Positions 6,369 through 6,385 of a DNA stretch of 6,385 nt are shown one piece after another (positions within the stretch are counted from its first letter, which is position 1; the number at the start of each line of letters is the position of its first letter). The position numbers and the translations under genes were made by a program. The stretch comes from Bacillota bacterium. Its GTDB lineage: Bacteria > Bacillota > Sulfobacillia > RBS10-35 > JAJYVN01. Under the pieces are notes generated by a model. That model made no database searches. It had not been told where the DNA came from and worked only from the letters and a program-made list of their open reading frames with translations. Location of the stretch: the NCBI GenBank assembly GCA_021827805.1, contig JAKAUG010000375.1, positions 1 to 6,385 on the forward strand, in the 5' to 3' direction.

Positions 6369-6385
6369 GCCTCTGCCCCCCCACG

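Noticed and set aside
1..6385. CRISPR array, insertion sequence, tRNA or rRNA
   Set aside because: I read through both strands and saw no regularly spaced repeats, transposase motifs, terminal inverted repeats or cloverleaf patterns.

Overview
The window is a high-GC bacterial chromosome segment. GC-rich third codon positions dominate, and the high GC opens long spurious frames on both strands. Nothing fixes the taxon. A complete bacterial-type class II lysyl-tRNA synthetase, a lipoprotein-type binding protein, strong Shine-Dalgarno sites and several GTG/TTG starts would suit a high-GC Firmicutes-like lineage (Symbiobacterium or Limnochordia type), but this is inference.

Left third (1-2224, minus strand): an oxyanion (tungstate/molybdate) ABC importer cassette. 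A lipoprotein binding protein of the WtpA/ModA type (1334-2224) is followed 10 bases later by one uninterrupted reading frame (1323 to the left edge). That frame encodes a ModB/WtpB-like permease and continues directly into a ModC-like ATPase with Walker A, Q-loop, signature and Walker B motifs. Permease and ATPase are therefore a single fused polypeptide, cut off by the window edge just after Walker B. A TATACT -10 element and a GGGAGG ribosome site precede the binding-protein gene.

Middle (2225-2839): a strong bulged hairpin (2300-2341), then a small unrecognised minus-strand gene of 85 codons (2345-2602) with a near-perfect Shine-Dalgarno, then a 237-base divergent intergenic region.

Right half: a plus-strand GH31-family glycoside hydrolase (2840-4870) with a recognisable nucleophile and a divergent acid/base region. 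It converges, across 34 bases, on lysS (4905-6368, minus strand). The importer, the small gene, the glycosidase and lysS look like four separate transcription units. Nothing in the sequence ties the glycosidase to oxyanion uptake.

The observations most worth a second look are the ModB-ModC fusion, the small tyrosine/glycine-rich protein gene with its own ribosome site and 3' hairpin, and the atypical GH31 active-site motifs. I found no CRISPR array, insertion sequence, tRNA or rRNA.
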